Part shown: positions 35,467 through 45,200 of the stretch, piece after piece | Layout of the letters: every line of letters begins with the position of its first letter | Position numbering within the stretch: the stretch's first letter is position 1 | Assembly: GCF_900186865.1 (NCBI RefSeq) | Contig: NZ_LT906480.1 | Coordinates: 2,870,001-2,934,000 of the forward strand | Length of the DNA: 64,000 bases | Reading direction: 5' to 3' | From: Stenotrophomonas maltophilia | Lineage (GTDB): Bacteria; Pseudomonadota; Gammaproteobacteria; Xanthomonadales; Xanthomonadaceae | Made by a program: the position numbers and the translations under genes | Notes under the pieces: model-generated | Databases searched by the model: none | Told to the model about the DNA's origin: nothing | The model's input: the letters and a program-made list of their open reading frames with translations, nothing else

Positions 35467-36290
35467 ACCTCGGTGGTGGTGGCAAAGCGCGCGTCGGTGA
35501 AGCCGGCGCAGGCGCCGATCGACCGCGACTCACCCCACGCCACGCCCGGTGACTGCAGCGGCAAGCCGACCAGGTTGCCCTCGGCGTCGGCCGGGGCGAT
35601 ATGGGTGACTGGCGCGACCGCAGCGATCAGGGCCTTCTGGAACTCGGCCTGCGGGTCTTCGCTGTTGCCGATCACGTAGAAGCCATCCGGAATGGTGTCG
35701 CGCTCGAACGGCTTGCCGTCGCGGGCGCAGCGCGCCGGATCGAACTCGTGCAGGTCGCTGTCGGTGGTCTCGTGCAGGTCCAGGTGCACCAGCAGGTTCG
35801 GTTTGCGCTCGGCCACCCAGGCCATCAGCGCGGCCGCTTCCTCGATCTGGCCGCCGTCACGGAAGCTGCGGTTGGGGTCGATGGCATCCGGGTTCCAGCG
35901 CTGGATGCGTTCGTAGCCCCACGGGCTGACGCACGGTGCCACGATCAGGTTCAGCCGGCCCAGGTAACGCTCAGCCTGCTGTTCCAGGAACTGCAGGGCG
36001 CCATGCACGCCGCTGGTCTCGTAGCCATGCACGCCACCGGTGATCAGTGCGGTCGGCAGCGCCGGGTTCCAGTCGTGGTTGACCACGGCGAACAGCGGGT
36101 AATGGTCCGGCGCATAGTCCAGCTGGCCGTACTGGATCACATCGAAGCTGTCGTCCAGGCGCTCGAGCGCTGCCACAACGTCATCGTGGTAGCTGCGCTG
36201 GCGCTGCTGGCGGGCCCGCCACTGTGCGCGTTCCGCGTCGCCCCAGGGCTGTCCGGGGGTGCCGATCGGGTAGAACTGCGCAACAGTCAT
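35370..36290 (-). CDS. M14-family metallocarboxypeptidase
   Basis: A 306-residue zinc carboxypeptidase of the M14 family (AstE/succinylglutamate desuccinylase side). Zinc ligands are in GGVHGYETSG (HxxE) and the later LDLHETTDSD; TTEVYPDSP holds the likely catalytic glutamate. There is no signal peptide, so it is probably cytoplasmic. The ATG at 36290 has a GGAG 6-7 bases upstream; an in-frame start at 36332 has none. Its 3' end lies under the unusual C-terminal extension of the eptA gene. Confidence 0.88.
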   Translation of the reverse strand: MTVAQFYPIGTPGQPWGDAERAQWRARQQRQRSYHDDVVAALERLDDSFDVIQYGQLDYAPDHYPLFAVVNHDWNPALPTALITGGVHGYETSGVHGALQFLEQQAERYLGRLNLIVAPCVSPWGYERIQRWNPDAIDPNRSFRDGGQIEEAAALMAWVAERKPNLLVHLDLHETTDSDLHEFDPARCARDGKPFERDTIPDGFYVIGNSEDPQAEFQKALIAAVAPVTHIAPADAEGNLVGLPLQSPGVAWGESRSIGACAGFTDARFATTTEVYPDSPRTNPQECNDAQVAAVCAGLDFALAAQ

Positions 36291-36435
36291 TGGGTACTCC
36301 AGGGGTCGAACGGGATGGGTGCAGCCGGTCATTCTAAGCCTTGTCGCGCCCGCGGGTCCCCTCCCCCGGCCCCGCCTTCATCCAGCCAAGGTCATCTGGT
36401 TGTAAAATCAATGGTTTTTGGCCCCTCACCCCTTG

Positions 36436-37089
36436 ATGGCGAAAGCAGCGCAGCCGGTCCTGGGTGGACCGGAATTCCTCCGCCTGCTCGCCCGTCTCAG
36501 CGACGGCGCGATGCCGGCCAGCAGTCCCGCCCTGACCGATCGGCTCGGCCAGTGGGTGGACTGGAGCCGTGCCGTGGCCCTGTCCGGGGCGCTCGGCGGA
36601 CGCTTGCCCGAGCCCGGTGAAGCCGCCGAAGCCGTCGAGGATGTGCTGGCCGACTGCGTCCAGGCGCACACCAGCCTGCTGGCCTCGATCAGTGAGGACG
36701 CCGAGGCCGAGCGCCTGCTGGATCTGGCCGAAGCTGCCGCTGCACCCAACTTCGCCTCGCTGCGCCAGCGCTACCGGGTACTGCAGCAGGCCATCCAGAC
36801 CGCCACCGGGCGCCTGCGCGGCCGCCTGCGCGACCAGCTGGTGCAGGTTTCGCCCGAGCTGGCGCGGCTGGCCGAGGTCGACGCGGTGATGGAACAGACC
36901 CTCACCCCGCGCGAGCACAGCCTGCTGGCCACTGCGCCGGCCGTGCTCGGCGCCCGTTTTGAACGCGTGCACGGCCAGCCCGGCTGGCGCGCGGCCTTCC
37001 GCCATGACATGCGCACCCTGCTGCTCGCCGAGCTGCAGCTGCGCTTCCACCCGATCGAAGGGCTGCAAGACGCCCTGCGCTCCCACTAA
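36436..37089 (+). CDS. DUF3348 protein, first gene of a motor-like module
   Basis: A 217-residue, largely helical cytoplasmic protein of the DUF3348 family (RLGQWVDWSRAVALSGAL; LRQRYRVLQQAIQTATGRLR; GWRAAFRHDMRTLLLAELQL). Function unknown. It begins a four-gene run whose next members are a MotA/ExbB-like channel with a long tail, an OmpA/MotB-like partner, and DUF2894. The ATG at 36436 is chosen because the in-frame TTG upstream is an unlikely start. The next gene begins 10 bp after its stop. Confidence 0.88.
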   Translation: MAKAAQPVLGGPEFLRLLARLSDGAMPASSPALTDRLGQWVDWSRAVALSGALGGRLPEPGEAAEAVEDVLADCVQAHTSLLASISEDAEAERLLDLAEAAAAPNFASLRQRYRVLQQAIQTATGRLRGRLRDQLVQVSPELARLAEVDAVMEQTLTPREHSLLATAPAVLGARFERVHGQPGWRAAFRHDMRTLLLAELQLRFHPIEGLQDALRSH

Positions 37090-37099
37090 CCGGAACACC

Positions 37100-39364
37100 A
37101 TGTCCAGAACTGCTTTCCATGTCGTTGTTTTCCTTGTCGGCCTGCTGGCCGTGTGCTGGATCGGCATTGGCTATGTTTCGGTGCATCCGCTGGGTGCAGC
37201 GGTGGCGGCGATCATCGCGGCCTGCTACATCGCCGGTGGCGTGGAGCTGTACCGCTACCGCCAGGCCAGCAACGGCCTGCGCAGTGCACTGAACGACCTG
37301 TCCAGTGCGAAGGAGAGCCTCGCTCCCTGGCTGGAGCGCGTGCCGGCAGGCCTGCGCAACGCCGTGCGCCTGCGCGTGGAAGGCGAGCGTACCGCCCTGC
37401 CCGCTCCGGTGCTGACCCCTTACCTGGTCGGCCTGCTGGTGCTGCTGGGCATGCTCGGCACCCTGCTGGGCATGATGGACACGCTGCGTGGCACCGGACT
37501 GGCCCTGCAGAGCGCGACCGACATGGCCGCGATCCGCGGCTCGCTGGCCTCGCCGGTGCAGGGCCTGGCGGTGGCATTCGGCACCTCGATCGCCGGTGTG
37601 GCCAGCTCGGCCATGCTCGGCCTGCTGGCGGCGCTGCTGCGTCGTGACCGCCTGCAGGCCGTGCAGCAGCTGGATCGCGCCATTTCCGGCGACCTGCATC
37701 CGTACTCGCAGGCCTGGCAGCGCGCCGAGTCGCTGCGCCTGCTGCAGGCACAGTCCGCGGCGCTGCCGGCGCTGGTCGACCGCCTGCAGGCGATGACCAG
37801 CACCTTTGAACAGCACAGTGCCGCTGCCAATGAGCGCCTGCTGGCCGGCCAGGCCGAGTTCCTGACCCAGAGCCAGGCGCTGCAGGAGCGCCTGGCGGTC
37901 TCGCTGCAGCAGTCGCTGCGCGAAGGCGCCGAAGCCAGCGCCGCCGCCATCGGTGGCGCGCTGCAGCCGATGGCCGAGACCACCCTGGCTGGCCTGGCCC
38001 ATCACGGCGAAGCACTGCATGCCCGCGTCGAGCAGGCCGTGCAGCAGCAGCTGGCCGGCCTGAGCGACGGTTTCGAACGCAGTCGCGTCGCCACCGAGGC
38101 CAGCTGGGCCAAGGTGGTGAGTGAACAGACCCAGGCACAGCAGGCACTGGTGAGCGACCTGCGCCAGCACCTGCAGGCCTTCAGCGATGGCCAGGCCACG
38201 CATGCCGAAGCGCTGGTCACACGTATCGGCGAGCGCCTGCAGGCCGATGCACAGGACAATGCGGAGGCCTTGCGTGCTGCCGCCGAACAGCAGCAGGCCC
38301 TGAACAGCGCGCTGGTCGAGCGCCAGCAGCAGGCGTTGATCGCCGCCAGCGAGCATCTGGACGCGCGTGCGCAGGCGCTGCTGCAGGCACTGGAGCAGCA
38401 GCACAGCGCCAGCCAGTCGCTGCTGCAGGACCACGAACTGCAGCGTTCGCAGCAGTGGCAGGCAGCGCAGGCCACCGCCGCGACCGCGCACGCCGAACTG
38501 CAGGCCAGCCTGGACAGCCGCGAGCAGCAACGCCAGGCGCGCTGGGACGCGGTCAGCGCCGAGTTGCAGCAGGCCCACGCCGCCCTGCAGGCGCAGCTGC
38601 AGGCCGGCGACGAACAGCGCCTGCAGCGCTGGAGCGATGCTCTGCAGCACGTTTCCACCGAGCTGGCCGAGCGCCTGCAGGCCAATGGCGAACGCCTGGC
38701 CGCGCAGCAGCAGCGCGTCTGCGACACGCTGGCGGAGACCGCACAGCAGATCGGCGAGAACGGTCGCGCACAGGCCAGCGCCACGCTGGCCGAAGTGTCC
38801 ACCCTGCTGCAGACCGCCGCCGCCGCGCCCAAGGCCGCTGCCGACGTCATCAACGAGCTGCGCAGTACGCTGTCCGAGAGCCTGGTGCGTGACAACGCGA
38901 TGCTGGAGGAACGCGGACGCCTGCTGGCCACCGTGCAGACCCTGCTGGATGCGATCAACCACGCCTCGCACGAACAGCGCACCGCTGTGGACGCACTGGT
39001 CGGTGGCTCGGCCGAGCTGCTGGAACGCGTCGGCAACCGCTTCACCGACCATATCGCCGCCGAGACCGGCAAGCTGGATGGCATTGCCGCAGCGCTCCAC
39101 GGCAGCGCGGGCGACGTCGGACAGCTGGCCAGCAGCTTCGGCGAAGCGGTCGCGCAGTTCGGCAGCGCCTCCACCGAGCTGTCCGGCCGCCTGGAACAGA
39201 TTGGCGGCGCACTGGATGCCTCGCTGGCCCGCAGCGACGAGCAGCTGGCCTACTACGTGGCGCAGGCACGCGAGGTGGTCGACCTCAGCCTGCTGTCGCA
39301 GAAGCAGGTGATGGAAGAACTGCAGCAGCTGGCCACGCGCCGCGGCAAGGCCGGTAGCGCATGA
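37100..39364 (+). CDS. DUF802 protein: MotA/ExbB-like channel with long coiled-coil tail
   Basis: A 754-residue inner-membrane protein. Two N-terminal helices (residues about 5-25 and 31-50) are followed by two more (LTPYLVGLLVLLGMLGTLLGMM near 110-132; GLAVAFGTSIAGVASSAMLG near 155-178) with the glycine/proline pattern of MotA/TolQ/ExbB. The remaining 570 or so residues are Gln/Ala/Glu-rich heptads without domain breaks, forming a very long cytoplasmic coiled tail. This is the layout of ZorA in Zorya defence systems, though the sequence family is different. It overlaps the next gene by ATGA, the MotB-like partner. Confidence 0.88.
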   Translation: MSRTAFHVVVFLVGLLAVCWIGIGYVSVHPLGAAVAAIIAACYIAGGVELYRYRQASNGLRSALNDLSSAKESLAPWLERVPAGLRNAVRLRVEGERTALPAPVLTPYLVGLLVLLGMLGTLLGMMDTLRGTGLALQSATDMAAIRGSLASPVQGLAVAFGTSIAGVASSAMLGLLAALLRRDRLQAVQQLDRAISGDLHPYSQAWQRAESLRLLQAQSAALPALVDRLQAMTSTFEQHSAAANERLLAGQAEFLTQSQALQERLAVSLQQSLREGAEASAAAIGGALQPMAETTLAGLAHHGEALHARVEQAVQQQLAGLSDGFERSRVATEASWAKVVSEQTQAQQALVSDLRQHLQAFSDGQATHAEALVTRIGERLQADAQDNAEALRAAAEQQQALNSALVERQQQALIAASEHLDARAQALLQALEQQHSASQSLLQDHELQRSQQWQAAQATAATAHAELQASLDSREQQRQARWDAVSAELQQAHAALQAQLQAGDEQRLQRWSDALQHVSTELAERLQANGERLAAQQQRVCDTLAETAQQIGENGRAQASATLAEVSTLLQTAAAAPKAAADVINELRSTLSESLVRDNAMLEERGRLLATVQTLLDAINHASHEQRTAVDALVGGSAELLERVGNRFTDHIAAETGKLDGIAAALHGSAGDVGQLASSFGEAVAQFGSASTELSGRLEQIGGALDASLARSDEQLAYYVAQAREVVDLSLLSQKQVMEELQQLATRRGKAGSA

Positions 39365-39999
39365 GCGACGAGCTGGAGGTCGATGGCGGTTCGCACGCCC
39401 CGATCTGGGCCGCCTTCGGCGACCTGATGTCGGTGCTGCTGGGCGCGTTCGTGCTGATACTGGTCGGTGTGGTCGCGGTGCAGCTGGAGCTGTCGCAGCG
39501 GCTGGACCAGGAAGTAAAACAGCGCCAGGCCGAAGCCAAGCGCCTGCAGACGCTGGAACAGGCGCTGGCTGGACCGCTGGCCGCCGGCCGCGTGACGCTG
39601 GTCGATGGACGCATCGGCATCAGCGGCAGCGTGCTGTTCGCGCTGAACTCCGACCAGCTGCAGCCGGAAGGCCAGGAGCTGCTGCGCAGCCTGGCCGCGC
39701 CGCTGGCCGCCTACCTGGGCAGCCGCGAAGAAATCCTGATGGTCAGCGGCTTCACCGATGACGCGCCGGTACGCGAAGGCAACCGGCGTTTCGCCGACAA
39801 CTGGGAGCTGTCCGCGCAGCGCTCGCTGACCGTGACCCGCACCCTGATCGCCGATGGCGTACCGGCTGACGCCGTGTTCGCCGCCGCGTTCGGCAGCGAG
39901 CAGCCGGTCAGTTCCAATGCCAATGAGGAAGGCCGCGCACGCAACCGCCGCGTGGAAATCGCGCCGATTCCCAAGCCCAGGGCCCCGCATGCCAAGTAA
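39361..39999 (+). CDS. OmpA/MotB-like stator partner
   Basis: A 212-residue protein with one N-terminal membrane helix (about residues 15-38) and a C-terminal OmpA-like peptidoglycan-binding domain (GFTDDAPVREGNRRFADNWELS; NEEGRARNRRVEIAP). Asp21, inside the start of the helix in WAAFGDLMSV, sits where MotB and ZorB carry the ion-binding aspartate. With the preceding DUF802 protein it would form a 5:2-type ion-driven complex anchored to the cell wall. Confidence 0.92.
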   Translation: MSDELEVDGGSHAPIWAAFGDLMSVLLGAFVLILVGVVAVQLELSQRLDQEVKQRQAEAKRLQTLEQALAGPLAAGRVTLVDGRIGISGSVLFALNSDQLQPEGQELLRSLAAPLAAYLGSREEILMVSGFTDDAPVREGNRRFADNWELSAQRSLTVTRTLIADGVPADAVFAAAFGSEQPVSSNANEEGRARNRRVEIAPIPKPRAPHAK

Positions 40000-40357
40000 G
40001 CCGCCAGCGCTGGAAGGCCTGCGCGCACTGGTGCGCGACCTCGATGCGGGGTCGCGCTCGCTGCCGCATTACCCGCAGGTGCCGATGCTGCAGCAGGTGC
40101 AGCGCGAGTGGTCGGAGCTGCGCAGCGAACTGCAGGTGCGCCGCTCACTGCGCACCGAGGCCCCGGCCGACGGCGGCCCGCTGAACTCGGCGGTGCTGGT
40201 GCAGCGCATGCTGGACACGATGCAGGCCACCAGTCCCGGCTACCTGCGGCACTTCATCGACTATGTGGATACGTTGTCGTGGCTGCAGGCGCTGCAGGAC
40301 GGCGCCGCCAGCGGTGCAGATACCGCGAAGCCGAAGCGGACACGCAAGCCGCGCTGA
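39989..40357 (+). CDS. DUF2894 protein, last gene of the module
   Basis: A 122-residue cytoplasmic protein of the DUF2894 family (LRALVRDLDAGSRSLPHYPQ; GPLNSAVLVQRMLDTMQATS; YLRHFIDYVDTLSWLQAL) ending in a basic tail. The ATG at 39989 overlaps the previous gene by 11 bp. Function unknown. The DNA of its tail recurs twice in the repeat block that follows. Confidence 0.85.
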   Translation: MPSKPPALEGLRALVRDLDAGSRSLPHYPQVPMLQQVQREWSELRSELQVRRSLRTEAPADGGPLNSAVLVQRMLDTMQATSPGYLRHFIDYVDTLSWLQALQDGAASGADTAKPKRTRKPR

Positions 40358-40366
40358 ACACCAATT

Positions 40367-40720
40367 GGTGATGCCGGCCGCTGGCCGGCATCAAACCGGA
40401 CCGACCACGGCCGAAGCGCGCGCAAGCGGCGCTGAACAGCGAATGGCCGCGCTGAACATTGACTGGTAGTGCCGGCCGCTGGCCGGCAGCTATGCATCTT
40501 CGCGCGGGTCATGGGGTTGCCGGCCAGCGGCCGGCACTACCATCGAGGCTGCTCTGTGCGCCGGAACGCAATCTGCGCTGCGCTTCGCCTTTGCTGTGGT
40601 AGTGCCGGCCGCTGGCCGGCATCACAACCAGGCCGACCACGGCCAAGACGCGCGCAAGCGGCGCTGAACAGCGAATGGCTGCGCTGAACATTCACTGGTA
40701 GTGCCGGCCGCTGGCCGGCA
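40367..40720. repeat. Five SMAG hairpins in a duplicated spacer
   Basis: SMAG elements (GTAG followed by GCCGGCCGCTGGCCGGC or near matches) lie at 40367-40396, 40466-40490, 40517-40540 (reverse orientation), 40599-40622 and 40698-40722. Two blocks of about 90 bp (40396-40490 and 40629-40720) are near-identical and carry, ahead of the hairpin, a sequence like the tail of the upstream DUF2894 gene (CGCGCAAGCGGCGCTGAACA), showing that gene tail and repeat were copied together. Confidence 0.9.
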
Positions 40721-41167
40721 TCACAACCAGACCGACCATGCATACGGATACTCGCCAATCTGCCCAGCAAGACCGGCGCGCACCGGATTCCCCAGGATGT
40801 ACAGCGCTTGCTGCGCCAGCGACTCCTCGGCCCTCACGGCATGATCAAAGTAGCCAGACTGCCAGACCGTACATCGACGCCCCACCAGGCGATTCAGGGC
40901 GAGCGCGCTCGACGATTTCATCCGGCGCGCGATGTCGGGAAGGTGAGCTGCGCGCAGCTCGAACATCCAGTGGACGTGATCCGGCATGACGACCCATGCG
41001 TGTGACTGTACGAGCCCGCGCTGTTCGATGTAGTGGAACTGGTCGATTACACATGCTGCTGCAGCTTCGCTTTCAAAGAGCCGGCGGCGCTGGTGTGTCG
41101 TGGTTGTCAGAACGTAGGACTGGCCGATGATCGAGTGACGGCCCAGACGGAGGCGATGGCTGCTCAT
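40721..41167 (-). CDS. RAYT (REP-associated tyrosine transposase)
   Basis: A 148-residue Y1-type single-strand transposase of the RAYT/TnpA_REP group that is thought to mobilise palindromic repeats. The metal-binding HUH-type motif is WVVMPDHVHWMFEL; RRCTVWQSGYFDHAV carries a candidate catalytic tyrosine, and YILGNPVRAGLAGQIGEYPYAW is the usual C-terminus. Start codons at 41167 and 41188 are both possible. Five SMAG hairpins flank it on each side, mainly GTAG-first on the left and CTAC-last on the right, so the repeats point inward. Its stop codon lies at the edge of one hairpin. Confidence 0.9.
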   Translation of the reverse strand: MSSHRLRLGRHSIIGQSYVLTTTTHQRRRLFESEAAAACVIDQFHYIEQRGLVQSHAWVVMPDHVHWMFELRAAHLPDIARRMKSSSALALNRLVGRRCTVWQSGYFDHAVRAEESLAQQALYILGNPVRAGLAGQIGEYPYAWSVWL

Positions 41168-41250
41168 GCGCCATGGTGGGTCGATCATTGCGCGTTGGCT
41201 GTCGGGCCATGCCTCGATGGAGGTTGGGAGATGTCTGAAGTTGAATGAGG

Positions 41251-41420
41251 TTGCCGGCCAGCGGCCGGCACTACCGGAGCTGTGGGTTGCCGGCCAGCGG
41301 CCGGCACTACCGGGGCTATGGATTGCCGGCCAGCGGCCGGCACTACCGGGGCCATGGATTGTCGGCCAGCGGCCGGCACTACCGGAGCTGTGGGTTGCCG
41401 GCCAGCGGCCGGCACTACCA
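41251..41420. repeat. Tandem array of five SMAG hairpins, 36-bp period
   Basis: Five copies of TTGCCGGCCAGCGGCCGGC followed by ACTAC start at 41251, 41287, 41323, 41359 and 41395, exactly 36 bp apart. The 11-12 bp between them (CGGAGCTGTGGG, CGGGGCTATGGA) are nearly the same in each unit. All five point the same way and mirror the block on the other side of the RAYT. The fourth copy has one mismatch (TTGTCGG). Confidence 0.92.
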
Positions 41421-41444
41421 CTGCCGGCAGGCGGCGGTCGGGGC

Positions 41445-42203
41445 TCAGCCGCGCAGGGTGGCGCCGCCGTCGACGTACAGGTCGCTCATCGCCACGTGCC
41501 CGGCCTGGTCGGAGAGCAGGAACATCACCGAGTGCGCGATGTCCTCGGGGGTGGCCAGCTTGCGCAGTGGAATGCCGGCCTTGTAGGTCTCCAGGTTACC
41601 GGCGATTACCCGCTCGGCACCGCGCTCGTCCTGCCACATGCCGGTCTGCATCGGGGTCAACGTGGACCCCGGGGCGACGATGTTGCAGCGGATGCCCAGC
41701 GGCGCCAGTTCCAACCCGAGGCAGCGGGTGAACATCGTGGCGGCGGCCTTGGACGCGGCATACGCCGCCATGCCATGCCGCGGCACACCGGCCGCATTCG
41801 AGCTGACGGTGACCATCGCGCCCTGCCCGCGCGGCGACATCACCCGCGCCAAGGCACGCCCGACATGGAACACGCCGTCGGTGTTCACCGCGAACACCCG
41901 GCGCCAGTCGTCATCGCCGGTCTCGGTCACGCCGCCCACATGCAGCACACCGGCCACGCTGGCCGCCAGCGTGATCGGCCCGATGTTGGATTCGACCTGA
42001 TCCACCAAGGCGTCGACGGCCGCACTGTCGGTCACGTCAAGAGCAAACGCCTGCACACGTGCATCCGCGAACATGGGTGCCTCGCGATCAGTCGCCACTG
42101 CGATGCAACCGGCCTCGACCAACAGCCGTACCAGTGCCTCGCCGATGCCGCCGGCGGCACCGGTCACCAACGCCACGCGGCCATCAAAACCGGTCAACTG
42201 CAT
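41445..42203 (-). CDS. entA: 2,3-dihydro-2,3-dihydroxybenzoate dehydrogenase EntA
   Basis: Short-chain dehydrogenase that oxidises 2,3-dihydro-DHB to 2,3-dihydroxybenzoate. It has 252 residues, with the nucleotide motif [10 protein letters not shown] near residue 14, SSNAAG with the catalytic serine, and YAASKAA. The C-terminus [13 protein letters not shown] is typical. It is the last gene of the ent operon, overlapping entF by 10 bp. Its short-chain family alone would not fix the substrate; the operon does. Confidence 0.93.
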   Translation of the reverse strand: MQLTGFDGRVALVTGAAGGIGEALVRLLVEAGCIAVATDREAPMFADARVQAFALDVTDSAAVDALVDQVESNIGPITLAASVAGVLHVGGVTETGDDDWRRVFAVNTDGVFHVGRALARVMSPRGQGAMVTVSSNAAGVPRHGMAAYAASKAAATMFTRCLGLELAPLGIRCNIVAPGSTLTPMQTGMWQDERGAERVIAGNLETYKAGIPLRKLATPEDIAHSVMFLLSDQAGHVAMSDLYVDGGATLRG

Positions 42204-45200
42204 GTTGCGATCTCCTGTTGCTCGTCCCATTGGCGCAACCGCGCCGACAACCACGGCGCCAGCTGCGCCACCGCATCGCGGCCGGTCAGCTCGGCGTGCA
42301 GGAACGGCAGTTCCAAGGCCTGCACCTTGCGCGCGTGGGTCCGCCACAACGCCGACTGCAGCTGTGGTCGCGCCTGGTGATCCCGGCCTGCGCGGACGTG
42401 CACCAGCGTGCCGTCGAACGGTTGGTGGATGTGTTCGCGGATCAATCGATTGGTGCCGGTCACCGCGCGCACCACGCCGTCGAGCACCACATCCGGCAGG
42501 CTGCCGAGTGCACTGCCACCACGTCGCAGGAACGCGAGAATGCGTTCACGGCTGTCCAGTTCCGGATGCGCATCCGGATCGTGGCCGGCAATCGCCAGCA
42601 GTGCCCGCAATGCAGCGATGGCATCGGGTTCCGGCTCGGCCCGCCAGCACTCGCTGGGATAAGCGTCCAGCAGTACCAGCTCGCCGACCTCGCGGCCGAT
42701 CTCATGCAGGCGCACCGCCATCGCCTGGGCGAGGATGCCACCCACCGACCAGCCCAGCAGATGCACCGGCCCCTTCGGCTGCAATGCGACCACGCGCTGC
42801 ACGTAGTCGTTGGCCATCGCCTCGATGCTGCTCGGCAGCGGCTGCCGCGCATCCAGTGCCGGCGACTGCAGGCCATACACCGGGCGTGCCGGCTGCAGTG
42901 CCCGGGCCAGGGTGCGGTAGTTCCAGGCGATGCCACCGGCCGGATGCAGCACGAACAGCGGCGTGGGCCCGGCAGCGTCGGTCGCGGCCAGCGCGATCAC
43001 TGGCCCCAACGCGTGATCGGCCAGCGCGGGCGGCTCGGCAATGCGAACCGCCAGCGCGGCCACGGTGGGCTGCGCGAACAAGGCACCCAGACCCAGATCG
43101 CAGCGCCAGCGCTGCTCGATGGCCAGCAGCAGGTGCACCGCCGACAGCGAGTCACCGCCGAGACTGAAGAAATCCGCATCCACCGCAACTGGCACTTCAC
43201 GCCCGAGTGCCTGGGCAAACAGCAACGCCAGTTCCTGTTCCAACGGCGTGCGCGGCGCCAAGCCGGCAATTTCAAATTGTGTTGGTTTCGGCAACGCGTT
43301 GCGGTCGAGCTTGCCGTTGGCGGTCACCGGCCAGTGGTCCACGCCGACGAATGCCGAGGGCACCATATAGTCCGGCACGCGCGTGGCCAGGTGGCTGCGC
43401 AGCGTCACGGCATCGGCAAGCGCCGCTGGCACATAGGCCACCAGCCGGGCATCACCCGGCGCGTCCTGGCGCAGCAGCACTTCCACCCGCTCCATGCCAG
43501 GCAGCTCGCGCAGTGCCGCCTCGATCTCGCCCAGCTCGATGCGCAGGCCGCGCAGTTTCACCTGATGGTCGCTGCGGCCCAGATACTCCACCGCACCATC
43601 GCGGCGCCAGCGCGCCACGTCGCCGGTGCGGTAGATGCGCTCGCCCGCCAGGAAAGGATCGGCCAGGAAGCGTTCGGCGGTCAGGTCATCGCGACCCAGA
43701 TAGCCACGTGCCAGTTGTACGCCACCCAGGTACAGGTCACCGGCCACACCGACCGGCACCGGCTGCATCCGGGCGTCCAGCACGTACAGGCGGGTGTTCC
43801 AGACCGGGAACCCGATCGGCACCGGCCGCGAGCGATCCTGCGCCGACGCCGGCCAGTAGCTGACATCCACCGCAGCTTCGGTCGGGCCATACAGGTTATG
43901 CAGTTCTGCGTGCACACGCGCGTGGAAGCGGTCGCGCAACGCGGCATCCAGCGCTTCGCCACTGGTGAACACGCGGCGCAGCTGCAGGCCCTCGGAGGCT
44001 GGTGAGGCGAGGAAGGCATCGAGCATCGACGGCACGAAATGCGCCGTGGTGATGCCATGCCCACGGATCAAGCGCGCCAGTTCGGTAGGATCACGATGCG
44101 CGTCCGGCCCGGCGACCACCAGCGTGGCTCCACACAGCAGCGGCAGGAAGAACTCCCAGACCGAGACATCGAAGGTTGCCGGGGTCTTCTGCAGCACGCG
44201 GTCATCGGTGCGGATGCCGTAGTGCTCGCGCATCCACAGCAGGCGGTTGACGATGGCACGGTGTTCGATGACCACGCCCTTCGGCTCTCCGGTCGAACCG
44301 GAGGTGTAGATCACATAGGCCGCATCGCCGGGAGCCGGATCGGCCCACGGCGCGGCGAAGCTCAGCGCGGTCCACTGTTCCGGCGCGAGCATCGGTACGC
44401 CAGCCATGCGCGCCGAAACCTCGGACGCAGCCAGTACGCACACCGGCTGCGCCGAGGCGAGAATACGCGCAAGGCGCTCGTCGGGATGGGCAAGGTCCAG
44501 CGGCAGGTAGGCCGCGCCTGCACGCAGCACTGCGACCAGCGCGATCACCAGCTCCAGCGAGCGCGGCAATGCCACCGCCACCACGCTGCCCGGGCCGACA
44601 TCCATCGCCCGCAGCTGCGCCGCCAGCGCGAAACTGCGCGCTTCCAGCGTTGCGTAATCCAAAGCAGCGTCGCCGAACACCAGCGCAGGCGCGTGTGGGT
44701 CCCGATCCATGCCCTGCTGCAGCAGCTCGACCAGGGTCGTCTCCGGCAGCGCGTGCGCGGTGGCATTGAATTCCTGCAGCACCTGCTGCGCCTCCTTGGG
44801 CGTCGCCAGGGGCACGGCTGCGATATCGTCAGCCTGCAGCGCCGCCGATACGAAATGCAGCAGCCGCGCCGCGTGCGCCTCGACATCCTCGCGACTGTAC
44901 AGCGCGGGATTGGCCTCGATCTCCACATCCAGCAGCGCCTGGCCATCGCCACGGAAGCCCAGCGTCAGGTCATCCACCGGCCCGGTGCACAGCACCTGCA
45001 GCGTCGCCTGCACGTCGGCCAGCGTCAACGCCTTGTAGAACGGCTGCACATTCACCAGCGGACCGTGCAGGCGCTGCTGCGCGCCGACCAGGCCCAGGTC
45101 CCGGCGCAGCTGCTCACCGCGGTAACGGCCGTGCTTGCGCCCCTGGCTGAGCTTCCGGCCCAGGCCGCGGGTGAAGGCCTCGACGCTGCCCTCGCCGGCC

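Noticed and set aside
36902..39100. Minus-strand 732-codon frame over the DUF802 gene
   Set aside because: It mirrors the Gln/Ala heptad repeats of the plus-strand gene and has no independent signs of coding.
36436..40357. A complete Zorya system
   Set aside because: The channel and OmpA partners resemble ZorA/ZorB in layout, but neither ZorC/ZorD nor a helicase or nuclease gene follows; it was kept only as a motor-like module.
41251..41420. CRISPR-like array with 36-bp period
   Set aside because: The unit is a SMAG palindrome and the 11-12 bp between copies are nearly the same, far too short and uniform for spacers; no cas genes are present.
42059..44005. Plus-strand frames over entF
   Set aside because: They lie opposite a full NRPS with all motifs in place and have no recognisable domain.
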